A stretch of 64,000 nucleotides of DNA from Halococcus qingdaonensis (GTDB lineage Archaea; Halobacteriota; Halobacteria; Halobacteriales; Halococcaceae). Made by a program: the position numbers and the translations under genes. Below are positions 1-8,170 of this stretch, piece by piece; position 1 is the stretch's first letter; every line of letters starts with the position of its first letter. The notes below the pieces were generated by a model that had not been told where the DNA came from, did not search any database, and saw only the letters and a list, made by a program, of their open reading frames with translations. The DNA is taken from assembly GCF_024508235.1 (NCBI RefSeq), contig NZ_CP101943.1:1647112-1711111 (forward strand). The letters are read 5' to 3'.

Positions 1-30
1 ACAGTGGATGGATATCATCGCTGCATCGGT

Positions 31-63
31 GAACCCGCCGCCACCTTCCGGGGCGGCGGGTTC
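31..63. terminator. Strong GC-rich hairpin left of the CRISPR array
   Basis: Positions 31-42 (gaacccgccgcc) are the perfect reverse complement of 52-63 (ggcggcgggttc), giving a 12-bp stem with a 9-base loop. It lies beyond the old end of the CRISPR array, so it is downstream of array transcription, which runs leftward. It could end the pre-crRNA transcript or belong to whatever gene lies left of the window. The structure is seen directly; the role is inference. Confidence 0.4.
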
Positions 64-111
64 GTCCCAATCATCGGCAACCCTTTTGACGGCGAAGACA
101 ACACGTTCGGT

Positions 112-155
112 GAAGCGGAAGATTTGCGTTGACATACTTCGCCGTCTTCCGCTTC
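112..155. repeat. 11-bp inverted repeat next to the array end
   Basis: gaagcggaaga at 112-122 is matched by its reverse complement tcttccgcttc at 145-155, with 22 bases between. The right arm runs into gcttcaac at 150-157, which equals the first eight bases of the CRISPR repeat as written on the plus strand. It may mark a decayed terminal repeat or a transcription-stop structure. Bases 1-208 otherwise show no convincing gene. Confidence 0.4.
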
Positions 156-208
156 AACTCCGTCACTCTGGCGACCTGATCCGACGTTGTCTAGCGATTA
201 AACACGGC

Positions 209-1229
209 CCTTCAACCCCACAAGGGTTCGTCTGAAACCTCGCGATACCACGGCACGCCCGTCGTGGAGGAGCCGCTTCAACCCCACAAGGGTTCGTCTG
301 AAACCTCGGTCTTGATAAACTTGAAACTCCGTTCAAAGAGGCTTCAACCCCACAAGGAGTCGTCTGAAACACGGGCCACCTCAAGGCTTCGTACACCACG
401 GAGCCGCGCTTCAACCCCACAAGGGTTCGTCTGAAACTCGCCGGCGACGTCGGTCTCGCCGGCCGCGAACGTGCTTCAACCCCACAAGGGTTCGTCTGAA
501 ACCGTGGTCGCCGGTGAGCGGCGCGACAGTCAGACCGTTCGCTTCAACCCCACAAGGGTTCGTCTGAAACTTTGCCCTTCCGGTTGACAACGATCTGCCC
601 CTGGTCGCTTCAACCCCACAAGGGTTCGTCTGAAACGCGACCGTCGAGAGCATCGACCCGGTGGAGTTTGCCTGCTTCAACCCCACAAGGGTTCGTCTGA
701 AACGATACGCATCGTATGGCCGCGAACCGCTCACATCGCTTCAACCCCACAAGGGTTCGTCTGAAACGACACAGCTCATCCGCGAGGCCAGCGGCGAGCA
801 GATGGCTTCAACCCCACAAGGGTTCGTCTGAAACCGGCCACGAGGAGCGCAAGCACACGCTCATCGACACGCTTCAACCCCACAAGGGTTCGTCTGAAAC
901 CAGGCCATGATCGGCACGCGCAAACATCTCGACGATCTGCTTCAACCCCACAAGGGTTCGTCTGAAACCGGTGCCGTCCGACACGAACGTCGCGCGACGG
1001 TCGCTTCAACCCCACAAGGGTTCGTCTGAAACTCAGGACGATGTGAAGTTTGACAGCGGGCTGCGGGGGCTTCAACCCCACAAGGGTTCGTCTGAAACAC
1101 CGACGACCACACTTCGGCGGGCTGGCTGACGCCGCTTCAACCCCACAAGGGTTCGTCTGAAACGCGAAAATCGCATCCCAGCGTCGTCGTGGAGTTTTTG
1201 CTTCAACCCCACAAGGGTTCGTCTGAAAC
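209..1229 (-). CRISPR. Type I-B CRISPR array, 16 repeats and 15 spacers
   Basis: Thirty-base repeats start at 209, 275, 341, 408, 473, 541, 607, 674, 738, 805, 871, 939, 1003, 1069, 1134 and 1200, separated by spacers of 34-38 bases. On the minus strand the repeat begins GTTTCAGACGAACCC and ends GGGGTTGAAGC, the known haloarchaeal I-B class, so the crRNA 5' handle would be GTTGAAGC. The repeat at 209 has lost its first base identity and the one at 341 carries two internal substitutions, while all repeats nearer cas2 are identical. Decay at the left end and the repeat orientation both place the leader on the right, beside cas2. The array is therefore read right to left, in the same direction as the cas genes. 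Spacer targets cannot be named from this window. Confidence 0.97.
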
Positions 1230-1330
1230 ATGTGCCGAAATACGGGACACAGAGCCGCTATTGACCGCTGTTGACTTAGTGTTTCCGTCGACTATCGATT
1301 TCGGTAAACGATCGGGGGGTCGATGGATAA
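1230..1330 (-). promoter_or_regulatory. CRISPR leader between cas2 and the array
   Basis: This 101-base stretch separates the cas2 stop codon from the newest repeat. By repeat polarity it is the leader, where new spacers are added and where array transcription should start. It is less GC-rich than the flanks. I see no clean TATA box, so part of the leader may lie within the 3' end of cas2, or the array may be co-transcribed with the cas genes. Confidence 0.6.
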
Positions 1331-1591
1331 TCAGGTAAATCGGCTGCCCGGCTCGTCGCTATCACCCAGAACCGTACACTCGACGGCGGCTGAGACATCA
1401 GCTTCAAAGATGTACACGGAGTCCTCGGGAATGAGAACGGCATCGATCTCCTGTTTGATCCCGACGAGTTGTCCTTCGGTGATGTCACCGTGAAACACTG
1501 ACTGCTGGAGATGTTCGAGTCGTTTTCGGAGGAGCTTTCGATAGACGTGCGTCCGTTCTGCTGGCACGTCGTAGGTCACGAGGACGAACAC
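1331..1591 (-). CDS. cas2: CRISPR-associated endonuclease Cas2
   Basis: The 86-residue product opens MFVLVTYDVPAERTHVYRKL, the typical ferredoxin-like first strand of Cas2 with the conserved Asp after the tyrosine. The length matches the family (about 85-95). With Cas1 it forms the spacer-integration complex. It is the last gene of the cas operon: one base separates its start from the cas1 stop, and the array lies 101 bases downstream. The gene looks intact. Its transcription may suffer from the IS insertions upstream in the operon unless an internal promoter exists. Confidence 0.96.
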   Translation of the reverse strand: MFVLVTYDVPAERTHVYRKLLRKRLEHLQQSVFHGDITEGQLVGIKQEIDAVLIPEDSVYIFEADVSAAVECTVLGDSDEPGSRFT

Positions 1592-1592
1592 G

Positions 1593-2588
1593 CTACCACC
1601 ACCGCTCGGTCGGACGATACGGCTCGCCCGTCAGGATGTGCTTTTTCAGGCTGTACACGTCGGTCTGGACGAGCGTCTTGTAGCTGACCTTCCGCTTGAG
1701 TCGAGGGTGCTCGACCGTGCGATCAAGCGTGTCCTCGTATTCCCCAAGCACGGTCAATCGTCCGTCCTCGGTGAGGAGACAGCCGTCGAGATCGGTCTCG
1801 AAGTCGTCCAGCCCCAGTTGCTGGCGGTTCACCAGCCGGAACAACACCCGATCGGCGAGGATAGGCTTGTAGATATCCGCGATATCGAGCGAGAGGGTGA
1901 ACCGGCGCTCGCCGGGTTCGTGCATGAACCCGACGGTGGGATCGAGTGCGGTCTTCCTGATCGCGGAAACCGAGGTGGTATAGACCATCGAGTTGAGAAA
2001 GGAGATGAGCGCGTTCGTCTCGTTGGTCGGCGGGTTGTACTCTCGTCGCCCGAGCGTGAACGGTTCGCGCAGTATCTCGTCGAAACAGCTGTAGTACGTC
2101 TTTCGAGCCGTCGCCTCGACGCCACGCAGCGTGTCGACATCCTCGCATTCGGTGGCCTCGGTCTTCAGGTCGGCGAGCCGGTCGAGTGCATCCTCGAACG
2201 AGCGTCCACGCGAATCGTAGTAGACGAGGTTCGCGCGCATGTTGTGGATACTGGCGGCGATCAGCGATCGTGCGATGCCGAGACGTCGCTCAGCGTCGTC
2301 GTACGCTCGAACCTGCTCGACGACGGTGTTGCCCGAGAGATGGTCGCGCTTTGGAAGGTACGATCCGCGATAGTGGTCCTTCCAACCGAAGACGTGAACC
2401 GGCACGCCGTGCTCGTTGAGCAGGCCGAGCGCCCGCGTGTTGAACGTGATCTGTCCGTGGAGGTACAGCGTCCCGACGCTTTCGACGGGAAGATGCTTTG
2501 TTTCACCATCGAGGGTGTCGATTCTGAGCGTTCCCTCGCTGCGCGAGAGATCGCCATCGGCGAAGACGTGATGATTGTCCTTGGGCAT
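1593..2588 (-). CDS. cas1: CRISPR-associated integrase Cas1 (type I-B)
   Basis: The 331-residue protein has the Cas1 layout: an N-terminal beta domain and an all-helical catalytic domain. The metal-binding signature is visible as VGFMHEPGERRFTLSLDIAD, containing the active-site His and Asp, preceded by the NALISFLNSM helix that carries the third ligand region. Cas1 cuts and joins new spacers at the leader end of the array together with Cas2. It sits between cas4 (2 bases) and cas2 (1 base), as in other haloarchaeal I-B loci. No frameshift or key-residue loss is seen. Confidence 0.96.
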   Translation of the reverse strand: MPKDNHHVFADGDLSRSEGTLRIDTLDGETKHLPVESVGTLYLHGQITFNTRALGLLNEHGVPVHVFGWKDHYRGSYLPKRDHLSGNTVVEQVRAYDDAERRLGIARSLIAASIHNMRANLVYYDSRGRSFEDALDRLADLKTEATECEDVDTLRGVEATARKTYYSCFDEILREPFTLGRREYNPPTNETNALISFLNSMVYTTSVSAIRKTALDPTVGFMHEPGERRFTLSLDIADIYKPILADRVLFRLVNRQQLGLDDFETDLDGCLLTEDGRLTVLGEYEDTLDRTVEHPRLKRKVSYKTLVQTDVYSLKKHILTGEPYRPTERWW

Positions 2589-2590
2589 GA

Positions 2591-3169
2591 TTACAACCAG
2601 CAGATGTCCTGATACAGGCAGGCATCGCAGTACGATTTCTTCTCCAATTCCGGCGGCGCGTCGGCCTCCACGACCTCAACGATACCACCGATGGTCTCCT
2701 CGACTGCCGCAGCGTTCTCCTCGGTCAGTGTCACGTCCTCGCGTTTCCGTTCGGCTGGATACGCCAGCACGCCGTCGCGCTCGATATCGAGAATCCGGTC
2801 GAGATACCAGAGGTAGTACAACAGCTGCATCCGGGCCGGCGTTTCGAGCGTCGAGGACGCCTTCACCTCCATCACCTCGCCGGAGTCGAGCACGTCGAGT
2901 GCGATTCGCCCGTTGATCTGGAACGATTTGCGCTTGTCGCGGTAGCTCGTCTCGTCGATATGCGTCCCTCGCCGGATGTTCGCCGCATCGCGGTCGATGT
3001 CGATACCACGTGATGAAAACCAGAGTTCGCGCTTGCAGACGTGGTAGTACTGGACCATGAGGCCGGTAACGCGGACGAGCGGGTCACGGTGGGGCGATTG
3101 CTCGCGCTCGATGAACTCCTGAATGAGGTCGCTCTCGTCCTCGCCAGTCTCAATCGAGTTATCGCTCAT
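2591..3169 (-). CDS. cas4: Cas4 RecB-like nuclease
   Basis: Cas4 trims and orients prespacers for Cas1-Cas2. The protein shows an early cysteine in YYHVCKRELWF, the RecB-type nuclease residues in GTHIDE, DVLDSGEVMEVKAS, and three C-terminal cysteines in YCDACLYQDICWL. These four cysteines should hold an iron-sulfur cluster. I start it at the ATG at 3169 (MSDNSIETG), giving 192 residues. A longer frame to 3262 exists, but its extra 31 residues are Arg-rich and unlike haloarchaeal coding sequence. The chosen start leaves a 114-base gap after cas3, unusual in this tight operon and possibly holding an internal promoter for cas4-cas1-cas2. Confidence 0.92.
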   Translation of the reverse strand: MSDNSIETGEDESDLIQEFIEREQSPHRDPLVRVTGLMVQYYHVCKRELWFSSRGIDIDRDAANIRRGTHIDETSYRDKRKSFQINGRIALDVLDSGEVMEVKASSTLETPARMQLLYYLWYLDRILDIERDGVLAYPAERKREDVTLTEENAAAVEETIGGIVEVVEADAPPELEKKSYCDACLYQDICWL

Positions 3170-3283
3170 ATTCGAGTACCGAAACGTCGCTTGATCCGAT
3201 CCCCGTTCTCGGCTCTGAACCCACCCACATCGAGACCTCCTCTCTACCCCCGTCTCCGACAATACGGCAAGCCATCGAAACCA

Positions 3284-6112
3284 TCATATCACCGTGAATC
3301 GCCCAGCGAGGGCGTCATCGGTTCCCCGGAGACCACCGGATTCGAGTCCGTATTCGATTCCACTCTCGCCCGTGTATCGAAACACCTGAGCACCGTCCTC
3401 GTCCCGTTCTCGGTGATCGATCCGCGGGATAGCAGGTGCCTCATCCATCGTCCGTACCGGAAGAGAAACTCGCAACTGTGACGCATCGTCAAGCTTCGAG
3501 TATCCCCACCGCTCGTTGATCGTGAACGCTTCGGTGATGTCGTCGAGTCGCTCAATGTCGGCGTCAGTCACCGCGACGAGTACGTCCACGGTTTCGTAGC
3601 CGCCGATCAGTGATCGGCGCGAGAGCCAGCGCGCCTTCGCGGTGTCGATGTGGTCACGGATTTCCGTGCTCGCCACGGATTTCTCCGCAAGCGCCTCGAA
3701 GTACGCATCGACAGCGTGCCGGGAGATTTCCACATCGGCAATATCCTGCGTCGCACTGACATCAGCAAGGACGTCCGAGATGAGCCGGAGATGTCCTGGG
3801 ATTCCGGCGTCTTGTGACCTCCGTTCGTAGACGTACTCTGCGGGTGGTGTCTCGGTTGGCGTCGCGGGCGTCTCCTCCTCTGGGTCCGCGAGCGTCCAGA
3901 CGACGACACGACCGCCATTACGTCCCCACTCGTACGATCGATTACAGCGTCCAGCGGCCTGAACGATGCTGTCGAGTGGCGCGATGTCACGGAACACCGT
4001 TTCGAAACTCACGTCGACGCCTGCCTCGATCGCCTGCGTCGAGACGCAAGCGAAACGAACCGGTGCTGTCGAGAGATGTTCCACCAGGCGGATGAGAACC
4101 CGGCGGTCGAACGGTCGATACCTAGAATTGAACGTCAGGACGAACAGCGGTGCGTCTCCTGATGTCGTCCACGAATCATTTTCGTCTTCAGGTGGTGTGA
4201 GCCCCGCGGAAGCGAGGACGCTCCGGGCGAGTGCTTTCGAGGAGATTGTCGGCTCCGACGCATCGACATTCTCCGCTTCGAGACGGTCTCGAACGACGGG
4301 GCCGAGATGGACGCAGTCGGGAGTTTCGGCGATAGTCTCGGTGAGCTGTGCCGAACTCCCGATCGTGTTGCAGACTGCAAGCGCCGATCCCTCGTCACCG
4401 ATCCGGTCAAGGATGCGCGTCGTGGCGTCCTCGTAGCCCATGAACGTGGTCTCGGCATCGAGTCGATGAGCGAGCGCCGTCTCGTCAAGCGTGTATCGAA
4501 CCCGTTCGGCACGATCGAAATAATCGGTCTCCGTTGCCGGTGGAAGTTTCGTGTCGTAGTCCACCCGTTGACGACACATCTCGCAGTCGTCCGGCTCGTG
4601 ATCCCGGCCAGTTCTGAGGAGTGACACGGTATCTAACTCGCGGAGCACCGATGGTTGCGTCGCCGTCATCGAGATGACCCGCGCGTCGAACTCGCTGGTC
4701 AGCGTGTCGAGCAGTCGCGGGATCGCATCCCACCAGTCCTTCGGGATGGCCTGTGGCTCGTCGAGGATGACGAGCGCGGAATCGAGCGCCGGAAGTTTCA
4801 ATCCCTGACGATTCGATGGGCCGGTCAGACTCTCGAACAACTGGACGAACGTCGTCAGGATCGTTCCGTCCCGCCACGCCTCGCCCAGTAGTCCCGCTTG
4901 CTCGTCGCCGTCCGTGTCGTCGACGTCCGATTCCGCGTGCTCACCGTGAACGACTACCGTCTCGCTGAGGTAATGGTGGACGGTGAGCGCCGATCGCGTC
5001 GGGTCGGCACCCCAGAGGTCCGGGTCCTCGAAGAGTTCGCGCATCTGCTCGATGATGCTCGTGTACGGAAGCGCGTAGATCAGGGGTCGTGGATGCCCTC
5101 TATCGTCCCGCGAATCGAGGATATCGCGCGCCTCGAATCCACCGGACAGACCGGTGAATGTCTTTCCCAACCCCGTCGGCAGGGTCAGCGTTGCGATGGA
5201 GGAAGCGTCACCGTCAAGCCACTCGTGAACTCCCCGAGTCGCTTGACGGCGTGCCCGCTCGCGTTCGTCGTTCAGCGCCGCCACACGTTCGTCGTTCGAC
5301 GGTGTGGCTCGCAACTCGGCGATGTGGTCTTCGAGGGTTTCCTTGTCGAGCGTCTCGAACCCGAACAGTTCCTCGTCCGGGATGATCATGGCGTGGCTCT
5401 TGTCCGCGAGCGTGAGCGACGCCCAGTAGTGAAGCGTTCGATCGTACAGTTCCGAGGGCAGATGCGCCGACGACGAGCGTCGGCCAGTCAACTCTTCCTC
5501 GGTCGCTAGGGCGTACAGGTCGTCGAGAACCACACCGTTGCACGCCCACTCGTAGAATCCATTCCACGACAACGACGTGCCCGGCGAGAGGTCTGTGTTA
5601 GAAGTTGCCATTCCGAAGAACTCGTCCGCGCCGTCGGGCCACGTCTCGTCGATAGCATCAAGTTGCGCACGGATCACGTCGCCATCGAACGCTTCCGCGA
5701 GTGTTTCCGCCGTGTACTCGGCAGCATTCGGCAACGCCTGATGGTGTCGTGCGACTGCGAGGGTTGCGGCGAGACGGTCACGTTCGGATGCACCGATGCG
5801 ATCTAGAACGAACCACGTTGCGAGTGCTCCGAGGCGTGCGTGATTCTTCTCGGCATCGGGGCCGGTGTGCGTCTCCTCTGGCCGGATATACGCCTGAAAC
5901 TGCGGCGTCGCCTTTCCAAAGTCGTGCATCGTCGCTGCCGCCCAGAGGTTTCGTTCCCGTTCGGAGGAATCGTCGAACAGTGTCGTTGCTCGCTCGGGAA
6001 CGACGGTGCTGTGAGCAGTGAGCAACAAATGTCTTTCTTCGGTTGTCTGCTCCGATGGGTGATGACGCTCCTCTTCGTCGGACGCGGGGTGGGAAATAAG
6101 TGGTAGTTCCAT
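3284..6112 (-). CDS. cas3: CRISPR-associated helicase-nuclease Cas3
   Basis: This 942-residue protein is recruited by Cascade to unwind and degrade the target strand. The N-terminal HD nuclease domain shows MHDFGK near residue 62, NHARLGALAT and RHHQALPN. The helicase part shows Walker A (LPTGLGKT), a DExx box written DEPQ in VILDEPQAIP, motif III SMTATQ and motif VI QAAGRCNRS. HD and helicase are fused in one chain, as is common in I-B. It lies 14 bases after cas5. The gene is full length, but it has no functional effector complex to act with unless cas7 and cas8b are repaired. Confidence 0.96.
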   Translation of the reverse strand: MELPLISHPASDEEERHHPSEQTTEERHLLLTAHSTVVPERATTLFDDSSERERNLWAAATMHDFGKATPQFQAYIRPEETHTGPDAEKNHARLGALATWFVLDRIGASERDRLAATLAVARHHQALPNAAEYTAETLAEAFDGDVIRAQLDAIDETWPDGADEFFGMATSNTDLSPGTSLSWNGFYEWACNGVVLDDLYALATEEELTGRRSSSAHLPSELYDRTLHYWASLTLADKSHAMIIPDEELFGFETLDKETLEDHIAELRATPSNDERVAALNDERERARRQATRGVHEWLDGDASSIATLTLPTGLGKTFTGLSGGFEARDILDSRDDRGHPRPLIYALPYTSIIEQMRELFEDPDLWGADPTRSALTVHHYLSETVVVHGEHAESDVDDTDGDEQAGLLGEAWRDGTILTTFVQLFESLTGPSNRQGLKLPALDSALVILDEPQAIPKDWWDAIPRLLDTLTSEFDARVISMTATQPSVLRELDTVSLLRTGRDHEPDDCEMCRQRVDYDTKLPPATETDYFDRAERVRYTLDETALAHRLDAETTFMGYEDATTRILDRIGDEGSALAVCNTIGSSAQLTETIAETPDCVHLGPVVRDRLEAENVDASEPTISSKALARSVLASAGLTPPEDENDSWTTSGDAPLFVLTFNSRYRPFDRRVLIRLVEHLSTAPVRFACVSTQAIEAGVDVSFETVFRDIAPLDSIVQAAGRCNRSYEWGRNGGRVVVWTLADPEEETPATPTETPPAEYVYERRSQDAGIPGHLRLISDVLADVSATQDIADVEISRHAVDAYFEALAEKSVASTEIRDHIDTAKARWLSRRSLIGGYETVDVLVAVTDADIERLDDITEAFTINERWGYSKLDDASQLRVSLPVRTMDEAPAIPRIDHRERDEDGAQVFRYTGESGIEYGLESGGLRGTDDALAGRFTVI

Positions 6113-6126
6113 AGTGCTGAGAAGTG

Positions 6127-6924
6127 TTATCGAAAGACGACCGTTCGACCGTCGACGTTGACCGGCGTTACCTCCGCGGAGGACGCTACCCGAACGTTCG
6201 CGTCCGCCGCCTGGGTGTGGACGTAGTCATCGAAGCGGGTAGTCCGCCGCCCACCGGGCGTCGCCTCCATCACGGCAGGAGAGCGCTCGATACGGTACGT
6301 GACCCTACTCTGAGGGATTGCTTCCGAGAGCGATATCGGCACGATGGAGTCGATATCGTACTGATCACGCTGCTCGACGGACGATGGTACGACATCTACT
6401 TCGACGTCCTCAATCGAACAGAGGTACTCCGATTTTCCGAGGCTCGGTGGATAATGCGATGTGCCACTAACGAGATGGTCTTGAAGCGTCTCGTAGTAGT
6501 CCTCGTCTTCGAGCGCTACGTCGATCCGGTACGCCGGATCGGCGAGCACCTCGTATGCGTGCAGTTGGCGGTCGCCGCCGGTATCCTGATATGTGAGCGC
6601 GTAACTTCGACGGCTTCCAGCTGTTCTCGTGACTGACTGATCCGGGTCGGTCCCCAGTCCTGTCGTCGGAATGTTTACGGTTCGCAGGTCCGTGAGCGCG
6701 GTAATGGCGATTGCGGACGTGTCGGCGGCGAACACGTCGTAGTAGGAGTCGCGGTCGCTGCCGACGATAGCCGCGAGCAGTCCCGCGACGGTGGTCCGCG
6801 GTGGTATCCGGTAGGTTTGCTTCGTGACGCTACGACCGACACGCTTGAAGTGACCCCACGCCGACCGCACCGTCAACGAGAGACACTTGTCGGGAACACC
6901 GTTGGCGTCGATGGTTGGTGACAT
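6127..6924 (-). CDS. cas5: Cascade subunit Cas5 (type I-B)
   Basis: The 265-residue RAMP protein caps the 5' handle of the crRNA in Cascade. Its N-terminal half carries [13 protein letters not shown] followed by [15 protein letters not shown], the conserved Cas5 segment after the first ferredoxin-like strand. The length fits haloarchaeal Cas5. It follows cas7 by 27 bases and precedes cas3 by 14. The reading frame is intact, in contrast to its partners cas7 and cas8b immediately upstream. Confidence 0.93.
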   Translation of the reverse strand: MSPTIDANGVPDKCLSLTVRSAWGHFKRVGRSVTKQTYRIPPRTTVAGLLAAIVGSDRDSYYDVFAADTSAIAITALTDLRTVNIPTTGLGTDPDQSVTRTAGSRRSYALTYQDTGGDRQLHAYEVLADPAYRIDVALEDEDYYETLQDHLVSGTSHYPPSLGKSEYLCSIEDVEVDVVPSSVEQRDQYDIDSIVPISLSEAIPQSRVTYRIERSPAVMEATPGGRRTTRFDDYVHTQAADANVRVASSAEVTPVNVDGRTVVFR

Positions 6925-7238
6925 TAGTGGGAGCTGATAGAACGTTGCCGGTCACTCCGCGAGGTCACGCTCGCCGAGAACATCGATTGGCTCGACACTG
7001 TGTCCCTCGGAATCGAGTACATCACCGAAATCGCTCGCCTTGCACGTCGTTTCATCGCATTCGAGCGTGAGATACTCGTCCCCAACAACATGGATCGTCT
7101 CGATACGGTCTCGTGCGTTCTTCAGTGCGTCCACGAGGTCGGTCACGTCGAGGACGACATCCCGTATCGAGCGGAGCGGCTCCTCGCTCTCCGCTGATAG
7201 CGAGACGAGGTTCTGCAATCCACCAACGTGGTAGTTCT

Positions 7239-8170
7239 TGCTCTATTGAAAACGACACACGGCGTCGGGATTGTTCGGTATTGGTTTGAGGAGATGAAGC
7301 CGAAGAGTCGGATATGGCAATCGTTCTCCTCGACTTCGTTGAGAAGGCACTACGCGTAGCGAAACAAGCGTTGGGGAAGCACGCGGGGAAGCCCGAATCA
7401 GGCGGGCTTCCCCGCGAGGCGCACATCGTCGCTCACTGTATTCGGAAGGAAGAAGGCCACACCTTCACCGAACTTGTTGATCGGATCGGTCTCATGCCTG
7501 AGGTGTGCGATCTCCTCGGACTCCATACAGACGCGCTGCCTGATCCGACCACGTTCTACCATTCGATTGATCGGTACGCGATGTACGTCTGGCGGGCGTT
7601 GCTGCGCACTTCGGCGCAGCAACTCCGCCAATCTGGTCATGTGGCACTGGACAGTACGTTCTTCGAACGCAAGCAGGCCTCTCAGTACTATCTCCAGCGA
7701 AGCGGCCGCACCGTCAAGACGATCAAGGCGACGACGCTGACCGATACAGAGTCGCTTGCAGTGCTGGACGTCCATTGCTGTATTGAGCGTGAACACGACA
7801 CGAAGGCTGGCCCGCGGGTCGTCCGCAGGAACGCGGACGACCTGCGGTCAGTCGCTGCTGACAACGGGTTCCAAGACTGGCACACCGAATACGAAATCGC
7901 TGCGTTAGACGTTGAGTACCTTGTTCACCATCAAGGATCGAGACCGATGGCCGTTGCGAATAACGCGCTCATCCGAGCGAAGGGCTACACCCAGCGATGG
8001 ATGTCCGAGACGTCTTATTCGACGGTCAAGCGAACGCAGGACTCCGCCCTGCGTTCGCGATTCTGGTATCGCCAGTTTCGTGAGATCGTTCTTCTGTTCG
8101 CGCTCAACAATATCAAGAAACTCGCCAAGACGCTATGATCGTACTCCCGTACCGCATTTTCAATAGAGCA
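7239..8170 (+). mobile_element. IS5-like insertion element (932 bp) in cas7
   Basis: The ends are perfect 14-bp inverted repeats: tgctctattgaaaa at 7239-7252 and its complement at 8157-8170. An 8-bp target duplication, gtagttct, flanks it at 7231-7238 and 8171-8178. One transposase gene fills the element and is opposed to cas transcription. The perfect duplication and open transposase frame point to a recent insertion. The 8-bp duplication and DDE enzyme fit the ISH1-like branch of the IS5 family, named from family knowledge only. Confidence 0.95.
7314..8138 (+). CDS. IS5-family DDE transposase (cas7 insertion)
   Basis: This 274-residue transposase lies alone in the IS inserted in cas7. Likely catalytic residues are Asp113 (ALDSTFFERK), Asp183 (AADNGF) and Glu232 (WMSETSYSTVKR), with the usual Tyr/Lys-containing segment after the Glu. 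The C-terminus FREIVLLFALNNIKKLAKTL is typical of short haloarchaeal IS5 enzymes. The ATG at 7314 is the only good start. It is a distant relative of the transposase at 11029-11859, with the same layout and clearly different sequence, so the two elements are not copies of one another. Confidence 0.93.
   Translation: MAIVLLDFVEKALRVAKQALGKHAGKPESGGLPREAHIVAHCIRKEEGHTFTELVDRIGLMPEVCDLLGLHTDALPDPTTFYHSIDRYAMYVWRALLRTSAQQLRQSGHVALDSTFFERKQASQYYLQRSGRTVKTIKATTLTDTESLAVLDVHCCIEREHDTKAGPRVVRRNADDLRSVAADNGFQDWHTEYEIAALDVEYLVHHQGSRPMAVANNALIRAKGYTQRWMSETSYSTVKRTQDSALRSRFWYRQFREIVLLFALNNIKKLAKTL

Noticed and set aside
150-179. A seventeenth, degenerate CRISPR repeat
   Set aside because: Only about the first eight bases match, and the spacing to 209 is too short. 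I record it as part of an inverted repeat instead.
163-1231. Open frames inside the CRISPR array with repeating SDEPLWG/FQTNPCGVEA-type peptides
   Set aside because: They are translations of the 30-base repeats in different frames and have no coding meaning.
3170-3262. Longer cas4 start giving 223 residues
   Set aside because: The extra residues are basic and Arg/Ser-rich, unlike the acidic host proteome. The ATG at 3169 gives the normal Cas4 length.
8015-8170. Cas7 C-terminal extension read through the IS end as a genuine protein end
   Set aside because: It is the reverse strand of the transposase gene. The real C-terminus lies beyond the element at 6952-7230.
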